A stretch of 48,514 bases of DNA from Bacillus sp. ISL-34 (GTDB lineage: Bacteria > Bacillota > Bacilli > Bacillales > DSM-1321). How positions within the stretch are numbered: the first letter of the stretch is position 1; the number at the start of each line of letters is the position of its first letter. The stretch covers positions 1-48,514 of the forward strand of contig NZ_JAGGQJ010000039.1 in assembly GCF_018613325.1 (NCBI RefSeq), given 5' to 3'. Of the stretch, positions 27,421 through 35,531 are shown piece by piece. Under the pieces are notes generated by a model that worked only from the letters and a program-made list of their open reading frames with translations, was not told the origin of the DNA and did not search any database. The position numbers and the translations under genes are program-made.

Positions 27421-27640
27421 CTTTTATATAATAGTGGGAATACCGAAATTCAATACAACAGTGCGTTTTTATGATTCTATTTAACGGTATTGCCAACAAG
27501 TATTTTATTGGTTTGTTTTCTTCCACATCTTATACCCGAATTAGTAGTGAAGAAATTTGGTAATGGTCTGGAGTTAGCACTTCGACTAACAGAGCCTTAA
27601 TGCTGAAAAAAATATCAGATACAAACAAGAACGAATGGCT
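27421..27640. repeat. Duplicated downstream flank (matches 33681-33900)
   Basis: Non-coding sequence after both terminators is shared: GCCAACAAG, TTCCTCCACATCT or TTCTTCCACATCT, GTGAAGAAATTTG, TAATGGTCTGGAGTT and GCACTTCGACTAA occur in the same order. It shows that a whole segment, not just genes, was copied. Confidence 0.75.
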
Positions 27641-27710
27641 GGCGTTCCTGTCTCTCTTTACCGGGACTAATTAAGCAACCGTTAATTATGCCTACTTTCA
27701 GCATAGAGCC

Positions 27711-28889
27711 TTATTCTGCTCTGTTGCTTAACATCTTATTTAATGTTTCCTCGGCATTTTTGGCTTCTTTCTTGCCAACCTCGACTTCAAGCACCGAGAT
27801 TAAGCCCCTCATGTCAGCCTCAGTCAGCCCGGTATTAAATCCGATATTAAAATGAGCCGCCAGCTGGGAATTGACACCCTCCATATTGGCTAGGGCTGCA
27901 ATGGTGGCCAGTTCTCTGCTTTGGAAATCTAAGTTGTCGCGTCCGAAAATGTCCCCGAAAAGGTGTCCTTTAAGAAACTGGTCAATGACTGGGACAAATG
28001 TATATGTCGGCCCAGTCACCGGTGCTCCAACTAGGCTTGTCTGGATTTCCGTTCCAAGTTCTATGCTGGATTTGTTGGCAGGCAGTGGACTTGCTTCCTT
28101 TCCAACCTCATCCGTGATTCCTTTCGCTTCCCGCTCTTCTACGACTTCCATAAAAGTGTTGATTCCGTTCAGGCTGCGAGGGAATCCCGCATAGGCATAC
28201 ATCTGTACGAGAATTTCCTTGATCTCATTGATGGTCAAACCGGCATCCAAACCTTCGTTGAGTGCATTTTCTAATTGTGGTAAATCACCGCTCGCAGTAA
28301 ATGCAGCAATGGTAACCATTTCTTCTTGTCTAGCGTTTAAGACTTTGTTTTCATTTTTTACTTGTCTAGCGTTTGTAGCTTTGTTTTCACCTTTCATACC
28401 GTATTGCTCGTTGGTAACCTTCTCCATCCATTCAACGTTTTTGCCATCGCTTACTCCCGTGAGGGCAATATGCGTCATTGCTTTAGTCGGGGAAGCTCCA
28501 TGCCAATGCTTGACTCCAGGTGGACACCAGACCACATCGCCTGCCCGGATCTCCTCAATCGGCCCCCCCCACTCCTGGGTCCAACCAACCCCTTTCGTAA
28601 CAATCAGTCTCTGCCCTGTCGGATGGGTATGCCAGGCGGATCGGGCTCCTGGCTGAAACGTGACATAACCAACAGAATAGGGAGCCGAATCGTTTTCAGA
28701 GAAGAGGGGGTCAATACGTACATTGCCGGTAAAATATTCGGACGATCCCTTGGTGGAAGCCTGCGAGCCGCTTCGAGTGATTGTTTGTGAATTTTCGTTT
28801 GCTTCGGCAGCCATTGGCTGGCCTGTATAAACGCTCGCTGAAGCGAGCAGGGAAAGTGACAAAGTCATTACTGTAAGTATTTTTTTCAT
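27711..28889 (-). CDS. Secreted cupin plus double carboxymuconolactone decarboxylase-like fusion protein
   Basis: 392 aa from ATG 28889 (RBS GAAAGGAG); the longer frame to 28973 lacks support. Residues 1-28 are a Sec signal peptide (MKKILTVMTLSLSLLASASV, cleavage near MAA/EA). A cupin follows at about 60-160 (RSAWHTHPTGQ, GDVVWCPPGVKHWHGA), then two CMD domains (QEEMVTIAAFTASGD with MYAYAGFPRSLNG; then DFQSRELATIAALANM). It is the fused, exported counterpart of the separate CMD and cupin genes at 32908 and 33248. Function of the pair is not established; carbonyl or lactone chemistry is inferred. Confidence 0.88.
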   Translation of the reverse strand: MKKILTVMTLSLSLLASASVYTGQPMAAEANENSQTITRSGSQASTKGSSEYFTGNVRIDPLFSENDSAPYSVGYVTFQPGARSAWHTHPTGQRLIVTKGVGWTQEWGGPIEEIRAGDVVWCPPGVKHWHGASPTKAMTHIALTGVSDGKNVEWMEKVTNEQYGMKGENKATNARQVKNENKVLNARQEEMVTIAAFTASGDLPQLENALNEGLDAGLTINEIKEILVQMYAYAGFPRSLNGINTFMEVVEEREAKGITDEVGKEASPLPANKSSIELGTEIQTSLVGAPVTGPTYTFVPVIDQFLKGHLFGDIFGRDNLDFQSRELATIAALANMEGVNSQLAAHFNIGFNTGLTEADMRGLISVLEVEVGKKEAKNAEETLNKMLSNRAE

Positions 28890-29189
28890 TTTTTTCTCCT
28901 TTCGAATATCAGTTTTAAAGTGGGAAAGGTTATGCGAGTAGAATGCTGTCCAAGATGGAACAAAGACGTACAAACAGCATAGCGATAACTCGATTTCGAC
29001 TTATTGCGTTGATTTTTGTTGAAAGCATAAGAAACCTAACATCCCATAATTGTGGACCACATAACAATTTCGTTAATAAAGGTCCACCTCGGTATAGTTC
29101 AACTGTCGTGATACACTGAACATCTACTTTTCTATCTAAGTTGCATCTTGATTTTTCATGAGTGTACAACTCGAGTTAACTCTAAGTTA
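28890..29189. other. Intergenic region, no gene seen
   Basis: Upstream region of the secreted fusion gene. An open frame at 28930-29169 (minus) has no recognisable fold or ribosome site. No MerR-type dyad is present here, unlike most genes of this island. Confidence 0.5.
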
Positions 29190-29340
29190 AGAGATTGGCT
29201 GCAAGAGCACCAATAACCGTACCCCTGGAGGCTTGGTCTATTTGCTTTGCAAGAGCAGGTTTCGCACCTTTAGATGGAAGTTATTTAGCAGTCGCCTCTC
29301 CAATTCCACTAGAAACACCTGTAATCACAACAATTTCACT
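29190..29340 (-). pseudogene. SDR N-terminal fossil
   Basis: Minus strand reads EIVVITGVSSGIGEATAK, a stop, then LPSKGAKPALAK: the first 35 residues of an SDR with an in-frame stop. Close to the N-terminus of the intact SDR at 30987. It is the gene expected downstream of the MerR-type promoter at 29430. Confidence 0.75.
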
Positions 29341-29429
29341 TTATAGATATACTTACCACATCCTTTCCTAATAATAAGTAACAACACATCAACTTATTAT
29401 TTTTTAAATTATTTAAAAGTTACAAGAAT

Positions 29430-29460
29430 AGCTTAATCCTTAAAGTCGACTTTAAAGCAA
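29430..29460 (-). promoter_or_regulatory. MerR-type promoter facing the SDR fossil
   Basis: TTGCTT (29455-29460), 19-bp spacer with TTAAAGTCGACTTTAA, TAAGCT (29430-29435), all on the minus strand. Confidence 0.75.
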
Positions 29461-29566
29461 GGAGTTTTTTAAAAAAATTATTTTTTCAGAAATCTCTTTC
29501 TACAATATTATACAAAGCTAACTTCTGATTGATTTGCACTAGAGACGGTGCCAACTTAATTAATAC

Positions 29567-29597
29567 TAGGGTTGCTTTAAAGTTGACGTTAAGTTAA
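29567..29597 (-). promoter_or_regulatory. Degenerate MerR-type operator
   Basis: TTAACT (29592-29597) and a 19-bp spacer with TAACGTCAACTTTAAAG; the -10 position reads ACCCTA, so it is probably weak or dead. It lies downstream of the merR gene, in the same place relative to that gene as the functional-looking 26898 promoter has to the fossil merR. Confidence 0.5.
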
Positions 29598-29662
29598 ACA
29601 AAAAGAGGACAATAAAAAATTTCTTGTGTAGAAAAGTTTTTCATCATTCTCAAGTGCTTGTT

Positions 29663-30067
29663 TTATGAATTCGCTTCTTCATTTGGATAAAGGACGAATT
29701 CGTATTTATTCCCCTTTACTTGATCGTTATAGAATTCAATTTTACGATTCAAAATATCCAGGTTTTGTTGCAAAGCTTGCATCTCTAATTCCACGAGGTG
29801 CTTACGCTTTTCAAGTAAATCAAGTCTTTTGGGAATTGTTTCCTCACCCATTGTGCGCCATTTAGTATACTGGTTTAGCTCTGTCATCGACATTCCTGAA
29901 CCTTTCAAATGGAGTAAGAATTGAGCCCAGCCGATATCCTCATCAGTAAATTCGCGTAAATTGTTTTCATTTCGATGAGGATTAAGTAATCCTTCCTTTT
30001 CATAGTATCTGAGCGTACTCGTTGTTACACCGATGATTTTTGCAAATTCTCCAATTGAATAAGTCAT
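29663..30067 (-). CDS. MerR-family regulator (AdhR-like subgroup, Cys replaced by His)
   Basis: 134 aa from ATG 30067 (GAGGTGGG upstream); the longer frame to 30184 has no RBS. Winged helix at 1-70 (YSIGEFAKIIGVTTSTLRYYEKEGLL) and a dimerising coiled coil at about 80-118 (KRLDLLEKRKHLVELEMQAL). The position that carries Cys in the two sister MerR proteins here is His53 (LLHLKGSGM), and the protein has no Cys at all, so it cannot use thiol sensing. Preceded by a MerR-type dyad at 30105, so probably autoregulated. Confidence 0.88.
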   Translation of the reverse strand: MTYSIGEFAKIIGVTTSTLRYYEKEGLLNPHRNENNLREFTDEDIGWAQFLLHLKGSGMSMTELNQYTKWRTMGEETIPKRLDLLEKRKHLVELEMQALQQNLDILNRKIEFYNDQVKGNKYEFVLYPNEEANS

Positions 30068-30104
30068 GGTACCCACCTCGTTTAATGTCGTGCTTCTACT
30101 AATT

Positions 30105-30135
30105 AAGATACATTTAAAGTGGCCTTTAATCCGTG
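30105..30135 (-). promoter_or_regulatory. Weak MerR-type promoter of the 29663 merR
   Basis: Minus strand: ACGGAT (30130-30135), then TAAAGGCCACTTTAAATGT, then ATCTTA; TATCTT is available with an 18-bp spacer. Dyad is degenerate compared with the others. Confidence 0.5.
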
Positions 30136-30152
30136 TTTTTAATTTCACTAAT

Positions 30153-30204
30153 AAAAAAAAATAGAGTTCTCTCATCACTGTCACATGCTGATGAAACTCT
30201 ATTT
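30153..30204 (-). terminator. Terminator of the 30244 SDR gene
   Basis: AATAGAGTT (30161-30169) pairs with AACTCTATT (30196-30204), with inner CATCA/TGATG pairing; a run of eight T follows on the minus strand. Confidence 0.8.
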
Positions 30205-30243
30205 GGCCTTTTTCTTGATAATTAATAGTAGAACAAAGAATGA

Positions 30244-30987
30244 TTAGACAACTTGTTTCGTTGGACGAATCAAGATTTCGCTTACCGCAACAGTATCAGG
30301 AGTACTAATTGCATAAGCTACTGCATCTGCAATATCGCTTGACTTTAATCCGAAACCTTCTGTACGTTGATTATTCTTCACCCATTCACTATTTTCAGGG
30401 TCATTAATCGTTGTATATAGTTCGGTGTCTACAGCACCTGGTGAAATAATGGTTGACCGAATATTACTTTCCCTTTCTTCCTGGCGCAATCCCTCCATGA
30501 TTGCCCGAACGGCAAACTTAGTGCCACAATATACAGCAGACCCTGGATAAACAACATGTCCAGCTACGGAATCAGTCGCAATAATGTGACCGGATTGTTG
30601 TTGTTTCATAACAGGTAATACAGCAGCAATTCCATTTAAAACCCCCATGATATTGATGTCTAACATTTGGCGCCATTCATCAAAACGTGTTTCTGAAAGT
30701 GGTGCAGTTGGCATGACTCCAGCGTTGTTGTAGAGTACGTCTACTCGACCATATTTTTCTACTGCCAAACCTACAACTGCTTGAACTTCCTCTTTATTCG
30801 ATACATCTGCAACAGCGTATGAAATTTCAGCATTTGGTAATGATTCAACAAGAGCCTTCAAGCGTTCTTCTCGACGAGCAGCAATCACTAATTTTGCTCC
30901 TTCTTGTGAAAGTTTCTTGGTAGTTGCTTCTCCAATCCCACTTGATGCACCCATAATAACAACAACTTTTCCTTCAATATTTTTCAT
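30244..30987 (-). CDS. SDR-family NAD(P)-dependent oxidoreductase
   Basis: 247 aa classical SDR. Cofactor motif GASSGIG near residue 13, NNAGV near 88, Ser in TDSVAGH and the catalytic YCGTK follow in order. Close to the YdfG/serine-3-dehydrogenase-like group that reduces small carbonyl compounds; substrate unknown. Its MerR-type promoter at 31021 has a perfect 19-bp spacer, so it should be induced with the rest of the island. Monocistronic, with a hairpin terminator. Confidence 0.92.
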   Translation of the reverse strand: MKNIEGKVVVIMGASSGIGEATTKKLSQEGAKLVIAARREERLKALVESLPNAEISYAVADVSNKEEVQAVVGLAVEKYGRVDVLYNNAGVMPTAPLSETRFDEWRQMLDINIMGVLNGIAAVLPVMKQQQSGHIIATDSVAGHVVYPGSAVYCGTKFAVRAIMEGLRQEERESNIRSTIISPGAVDTELYTTINDPENSEWVKNNQRTEGFGLKSSDIADAVAYAISTPDTVAVSEILIRPTKQVV

Positions 30988-31020
30988 AATAATGTCCTCC
31001 TTAATTCTTGTTACAAATAC

Positions 31021-31051
31021 ACTTTACACATTAAGGTTGACTTTAAGTCAA
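31021..31051 (-). promoter_or_regulatory. MerR-type promoter of the 30244 SDR
   Basis: TTGACT (31046-31051), 19-bp spacer containing CTTAAAGTCAACCTTAA, TAAAGT (31021-31026), minus strand. Confidence 0.85.
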
Positions 31052-31070
31052 GCGATATAAAAATCACTTT

Positions 31071-32288
31071 TTAATTTTTTTCTGCCTCAAAACTTTGACC
31101 ATTGCTCCTTTTCCCCTTCACAAAAACAACGCCCAAACCAAAGATAGCAATCAATAAAATGAAAATCGAATTTGCAAAAATTAATGATTGAACAGAATTA
31201 ACATGTAATAACTGTGAAAAAACCGCACCTTCATAAGGGGAAAGTGTGGCTCCTATGTTATAGGCAACCAGCACGAATGTAGTTCCTAATTTTGCTATTT
31301 TGGCAGTTTGCTGTGTAAATGTATTTAGTAGATAGGGCATGATACTCCGGAATGAAAAGCCAATGACCATTGAACACAATGTCGTTAGAAAGATACTTTC
31401 TGAAATGGTAGTCACGTACATAAAAACTCCCAGTAATAGAAGTGATGCAGGAATTGTATAATCCTTTAGTAATTGAAAAACCTTTCCAAATACAAATCCA
31501 GCGATAAATGCTCCTAAACCAATAAAAGCAATCATATTGCTACCATTCGTTGCATTGCCGATATTTTTTTCTAAAATCAAAGGGGTAATCTGGATATTAT
31601 AATTGATAAAAATCGTTACAATTACAAATAGCAAAATTCCTAAACCAATTACCAGGCGATAGGACCTTTTATCGTTTGAACTGTCTGATATCGTTATTTT
31701 TTGTTCAGCATTGCTCTTTTCAAGTTGCTTCTTGTCATAAGGGATAAAGAAAAAGAGTGCTAAAAAAATCGGGAGTGCTATAGCATAAACAAAAAAGGAA
31801 GTATGCCAGCTGATTTTCAACAACTGTCCTACTAAAAGCGTTAAACAGATTCCACCTAACCCTTCAAATGAACTTTCCATTCCTATTACTTTGGCTCGTT
31901 TGCCTGGATCGTTTTGATACAAATCACTAATCATTTGGATGATTAAACGGTTGAATAAACCAATTCCTAAACCAAAGAAACAGCGTGATAAAAACAATAA
32001 AGAGAAGATATCATGTTTCAGTGCAGGAAATATCCCTGAAAAGAAAACAAGCACTAAACCAATCAATATTGTTTTTTTCTTTCCAATCCATAGTTCTAAG
32101 CGATTCCCACTTAAAACACCAAGAATGACAAACAAGGAAGGAATTGTTGTTAATAGCCCTACATGTGTAGGGTTTATAGCCGGAAATTCCTTGGTAATCG
32201 CTGGAATGTTTGCGGCAATAGCTGGACCAGATGAAATTAACAACGCAACTGACAGCAAAGAATATAATTTTAATTTTTCCAGGCGCAT
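31071..32288 (-). CDS. MFS transporter
   Basis: 405 aa with 12 hydrophobic segments. The N-terminus LKLYSLLSVALLISSGPAIAANIPAITKEFP and the RLELWIGKKKTILIG loop between TM2 and TM3 are those of MFS drug or metabolite exporters. It follows the merR gene by 16 bp on the same strand and so is driven by the MerR-type promoter at 32760. Probable efflux of the inducing compound. A fossil of a close paralogue's C-terminus lies at 35532 on the other strand. Confidence 0.88.
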   Translation of the reverse strand: MRLEKLKLYSLLSVALLISSGPAIAANIPAITKEFPAINPTHVGLLTTIPSLFVILGVLSGNRLELWIGKKKTILIGLVLVFFSGIFPALKHDIFSLLFLSRCFFGLGIGLFNRLIIQMISDLYQNDPGKRAKVIGMESSFEGLGGICLTLLVGQLLKISWHTSFFVYAIALPIFLALFFFIPYDKKQLEKSNAEQKITISDSSNDKRSYRLVIGLGILLFVIVTIFINYNIQITPLILEKNIGNATNGSNMIAFIGLGAFIAGFVFGKVFQLLKDYTIPASLLLLGVFMYVTTISESIFLTTLCSMVIGFSFRSIMPYLLNTFTQQTAKIAKLGTTFVLVAYNIGATLSPYEGAVFSQLLHVNSVQSLIFANSIFILLIAIFGLGVVFVKGKRSNGQSFEAEKN

Positions 32289-32304
32289 GAAAAATATTCA
32301 CCTC

Positions 32305-32715
32305 CTATAGTTGGGTAGTAATACTTTGTTTATGAATATTATCCGTTGTAGTTCTTCTTTTGAGCTCAGCCTCTTTTTCAAGCAATTCCCCATCATAGTC
32401 CGCAATTTTTTTATCTAATCTTTTTATTGTCTCGTCAATCTCTATATGTTTTTCTATCAATCGACTTCTTTCTTCAACTAGGATATTTTTGCGAGCTTCT
32501 ATAGTGTTATCTCCTTCGATAAATAAAGTTGTATATTCAAGTAACACCTCTATCGTCAAACCAACATTTCGCATACATTTTATAAATTCAATCCATTTGA
32601 TATCATCTTCATCGTAATTGCGGATGCCACTTTCTTTTCGGTTTACCGGTGGAATAAAACCTACGCTTTCGTAATATCTGAGTGTTGCTGCTGTTAGATT
32701 AAACTGGCTTGCCAC
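32305..32715 (-). CDS. MerR-family regulator (AdhR-like, Cys present), N-terminal frameshift
   Basis: 136 aa in this frame from GTG 32715. The ATG with a ribosome site is 32729 (GAGAGGTGAAG upstream), reading MNIAQ, which is the normal start of the family; one base is missing between that start and VASQF, putting it out of frame. Repaired, Cys52 (IKCMRNVGL) falls exactly where AdhR of B. subtilis carries its redox-active Cys52. Winged helix then coiled coil (about 80-125). Either inactive, or translated poorly from GTG. Operon with the MFS gene. Confidence 0.75.
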   Translation of the reverse strand: MASQFNLTAATLRYYESVGFIPPVNRKESGIRNYDEDDIKWIEFIKCMRNVGLTIEVLLEYTTLFIEGDNTIEARKNILVEERSRLIEKHIEIDETIKRLDKKIADYDGELLEKEAELKRRTTTDNIHKQSITTQL

Positions 32716-32759
32716 TGTGCAATATTCATTTTCTTCACCTCTCTATCTTTTATGTATTG

Positions 32760-32790
32760 AATCTACCACTTAAAGTTAACTTGAAGTCAA
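32760..32790 (-). promoter_or_regulatory. MerR-type promoter of merR-MFS
   Basis: Minus strand TTGACT (32785-32790), 19-bp spacer with TCAAGTTAACTTTAAG, TAGATT (32760-32765). Back to back with the promoter at 32836. Confidence 0.85.
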
Positions 32791-32835
32791 GGGAAAACAT
32801 ACTTAAGTTTTAGAACTTTTTCAAATTATTATTTC

Positions 32836-32866
32836 TTGACTTAAAGTTTGCTTTAAGCCCTATACT
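32836..32866 (+). promoter_or_regulatory. MerR-type promoter of the CMD-cupin pair
   Basis: TTGACT (32836-32841), 19-bp spacer with TAAAGTTTGCTTTAAG, TATACT (32861-32866). Confidence 0.88.
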
Positions 32867-32907
32867 ACATCATGTAACAAATAAGAATGGATGAAGGAAC
32901 GATTAAA

Positions 32908-33228
32908 ATGGGGGAAAAACAAACAGCAGGACGAGACTTGTTAGGAGAATTCGCGCCAAAATTTGCTGAACTTAACGATGATGTCTTATTCGGTGAAGTT
33001 TGGTCAAGAGAGAAAGAATTGTCTCCACGCGATCGCAGCATGATTACAGTTTCTGCGTTAATTGCTGGTGGAAACTTTGAACAATTGACTCCACACCTTC
33101 AAAAAGCGAAAGCAAACGGAGTAACGAAAGAAGAAATTGCAGAAGTCATCACTCATCTTTCGTTCTATGCAGGTTGGCCTAAAGCTTGGTCAGCATTTAA
33201 CATTGCAAAAGAAATTTATAAAGATTAA
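32908..33228 (+). CDS. Carboxymuconolactone decarboxylase-like (CMD) small protein
   Basis: 106 aa from ATG 32908, with AAGGAA 9 nt upstream; an earlier in-frame ATG (32887) lacks one. Single CMD domain: RDRSMITVSALIAGGNFEQL and the EVITHLSFYAGWPKAWSA segment with the conserved His-x3-Tyr-Ala-Gly-x-Pro. There is no CxxC, so it is not an AhpD-type peroxidase. All-helical CMD proteins form oligomers. First gene of a two-gene unit with the cupin at 33248, under its own MerR-type promoter. Confidence 0.88.
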   Translation: MGEKQTAGRDLLGEFAPKFAELNDDVLFGEVWSREKELSPRDRSMITVSALIAGGNFEQLTPHLQKAKANGVTKEEIAEVITHLSFYAGWPKAWSAFNIAKEIYKD

Positions 33229-33247
33229 AAGGAAGTAGGGATTAAAT

Positions 33248-33643
33248 ATGGCAAATGAAGAATTAAGCAATAGCACAATCTTTCCATTAGGAGAAAAAGT
33301 TGAAGCAAACTTTATCGGGGACGCATACTTAAAAATGGTGTTTACCGATAAGACGCCACTTAATGCACCAATTGGGAATGTAACCTTTACTCCAGGAGCT
33401 CGTAATAACTGGCACTCTCATAAAATTGGGCAAGTGTTGTTAGTGACAGGCGGTGAGGGTTGGTATCAAGAAGAGGACAAACCAGCTCAATTACTCAAAA
33501 AAGGCGATGTAGTAAACATTCCGCCGCATGTAAAACACTGGCACGGTGCTACAAAAGACAGCTGGTTTGTACACTTAGCCATTACACCGGGAGAAACAGA
33601 ATGGTTAGAACCGGTCGATGATGAATGGTTTAATAAATTATAA
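33248..33643 (+). CDS. Small cupin of the hydroxynitrile lyase-like group
   Basis: 131 aa monocupin. Metal site complete: RNNWHSHKIGQVLLVTGG (His, His, Gln) and NIPPHVKHWHGA (His), the pattern of granulicella-type manganese cupin lyases often paired with CMD domains. 19 bp after the CMD gene with RBS AAGGAAG, so the two are co-expressed. The fused secreted protein at 27711 has the same two domains in one chain, supporting a joint function. Substrate unknown. Confidence 0.88.
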   Translation: MANEELSNSTIFPLGEKVEANFIGDAYLKMVFTDKTPLNAPIGNVTFTPGARNNWHSHKIGQVLLVTGGEGWYQEEDKPAQLLKKGDVVNIPPHVKHWHGATKDSWFVHLAITPGETEWLEPVDDEWFNKL

Positions 33644-33644
33644 A

Positions 33645-33680
33645 AATAAAGCATCGAGTCTATTGGCTCGATGCTTTATT
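33645..33680 (+). terminator. Terminator of the CMD-cupin unit
   Basis: 14-bp perfect stem AATAAAGCATCGAG (33645-33658) with CTCGATGCTTTATT (33667-33680). Confidence 0.88.
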
Positions 33681-33986
33681 CATTTCATATGATAGTGGCA
33701 ATACTGAAGTTTCATACTTCAGTGTGTTATTATGATTTCTAATTAACGGTAGTGCCAACAAGCATTCTTTTCAAATCATTTTTTTTTCCTCCACATCTGA
33801 TGGCTTAATTAGTGGTGAAGAAATTTGATAATGGTCTGGAGTTGGCACTTCGACTAAAAGTGTCCTGATTATGAAAAAGTAAAATATCAATAATACGAAC
33901 AGAACACGTAATCCCGGTCGTCGCTTTCAGGTATTATTACAAGGAAACGCATCCAATTTCCTTGGATGGAGTAGCATTTATATCGT

Positions 33987-34629
33987 TTATAGTGCATCTT
34001 CGACTGGCGTTTCTCCACCAATCATATCAAAGGCTTTGCCAATTGTATGATCATTCTCAAGTGCAGCATAAATGGCTGATGCAACATCTTCACGAGGAAT
34101 TTGCCCATGTTCCAAGTCAACCGCCACTTTTACCTTCCCAGTTCCAGGGTCATTGGTCAGTCCCCCTGGGCGGATAATTGTATAATCAAGACCACTCTTC
34201 TCTAACCAAACATCCGCGTAATACTTAGCCGCACTATAGTATGGTGCACTACTCAGCCATTTGTCACGATCCTTAACGCCAATTGCACTAACAATGACGA
34301 AACGTTTCACCCTAGCTTGTTTGGCTGCTTCCATTGACTTGATGGCTCCATCGAAATCAATCATCATTGTTTTATCTGCACCCGTACGGCCGCCTGAACC
34401 AGCTGTAAATACAACTGCATCCGCACCATTTACCGCACCCACGATATCTTCAATGCTCCCTTCCAGATCAACGAGCACTGTTTTGACCCCTTGTTCTTCA
34501 AATTGCACCATTTGTTCTATCTTTCGAACCATAGCGATAGCGTTATGCTCATTTGTATCTTGTATCTTGTATCTTTTTTATAAGGTTTTGGCCTATTTGG
34601 CCGTTTGCCCCTATGATAAGGACGTTCAT
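33987..34629 (-). pseudogene. NAD(P)-binding YwnB/YhfK-type protein, frame set by a 7-bp repeat
   Basis: Atypical SDR/NmrA-like family, about 211 aa when repaired. The start ATG 34629 (AGGAAGAGGAATT upstream) gives MNVLIIGANGQIGQNLIKKIQDT, the Rossmann GxxGxxG motif. A third copy of the 7-bp unit GATACAA (34553-34573) then shifts the frame to a stop. With two copies the frame runs into AMVRKIEQMVQFEEQG, VVFTAGSGG and YYSAAKYYAD. In the present state only a product starting at internal ATG 34532, without the cofactor loop, could be made. It may be a phase-variable gene in the off state. Confidence 0.8.
34553..34573. repeat. Three tandem copies of a 7-bp unit
   Basis: TTGTATC on the plus strand (GATACAA on the coding strand), three perfect copies. 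A two-copy state restores the reading frame of the surrounding gene. Confidence 0.9.
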
Positions 34630-34713
34630 AATTCCTCTTCCTTTCTGCTCAATAATACTCCCGTTATGGAAAAATACGATAGATTCTATTTTACATTAAT
34701 CTCTAAATAATGT

Positions 34714-35387
34714 TTAAGCCTCTGTACTTCTTGTTGTTCCTTCAACAAATGGATAAATTGGGTCTAAATGAAGCTCATAAGTAGATTCGTCGACAATACC
34801 TACAGTCTTGTCGCTATCATAAAGATCTAACGCAAGAGCAACCATTTCTTTTGATTTGTGAAACTTAGGAAACTGTCCTTCGTATTGAAACTCATCCATA
34901 TCAAAAGCACACTGTACAAATTCCGTAGCAGAAGGGGCTAGAACTTTGGCCAGCATTTTTGAACTTTTTCTTTTTAACTCTAGGGCAAGGCCCTCTGTGA
35001 ATGCACTTTCTTAGAATTTTGTGGCGCAATATGTCACTGCATCAGTAAAAATCGTATAGCCGCCTATTAAGATAATGATAATCTGTGTACCTTCTACATA
35101 ATCTCTCACAAACAGAGAAGAAAGAACTATTTATGCTTCAATATTTAAATGTAAAATTGATTTGTTCCAATTTTATTTAAAATTTTGTTCCCCCAACAGA
35201 AGCATAATTTCCAAAACCAGCTTTGTTAATCCATGTTTCTAAATCATATTTTTTTTAGTGATTTATAAAATTTATAAGCATTTTCTGCGGGTAGCCAATA
35301 TATGGTTTTTTTCACGTTTTACAAAAGCTAAAGCTGCCTCATATCCGATTCCTGAACTTGGCCCAGTAATTACTGTATATATTTCAT
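34714..35387 (-). pseudogene. SDR pseudogene
   Basis: From ATG 35387 (GGAGG upstream) the N-terminus reads TVITGPSSGIGYEAALAFVK after a frameshift in the first codons. The middle is degenerate with several stops and length changes. The last 80 codons (34714-34956) are open and give EFVQCAFDMDEFQYEGQFPK and DLYDSDKTVGIVDESTYEL, the C-terminus of the same SDR subgroup as the fossil at 23313. It retains a perfect MerR-type promoter at 35421. Confidence 0.8.
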
Positions 35388-35420
35388 TTTTATTCCTCCA
35401 TCTAAGATATTTTCAAGTTG

Positions 35421-35451
35421 ATTATAGATATTAAAGTTAACTTTAAGTCAA
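35421..35451 (-). promoter_or_regulatory. MerR-type promoter of the SDR pseudogene
   Basis: Minus strand TTGACT (35446-35451), 19-bp spacer with TTAAAGTTAACTTTAA, TATAAT (35421-35426). Confidence 0.85.
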
Positions 35452-35531
35452 ATATTTATTCTTTCATCTAGACACATTTGCTAGTAACCTAGATACCCTA
35501 TGCCCTTTAAGGCAATTTCAGAAAATATTAT

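Noticed and set aside
28930..29169. 79-codon minus-strand open frame upstream of the secreted cupin-CMD gene
   Set aside because: Looked like a transposase scrap at first, but neither strand gives a recognisable motif and there are no terminal repeats.
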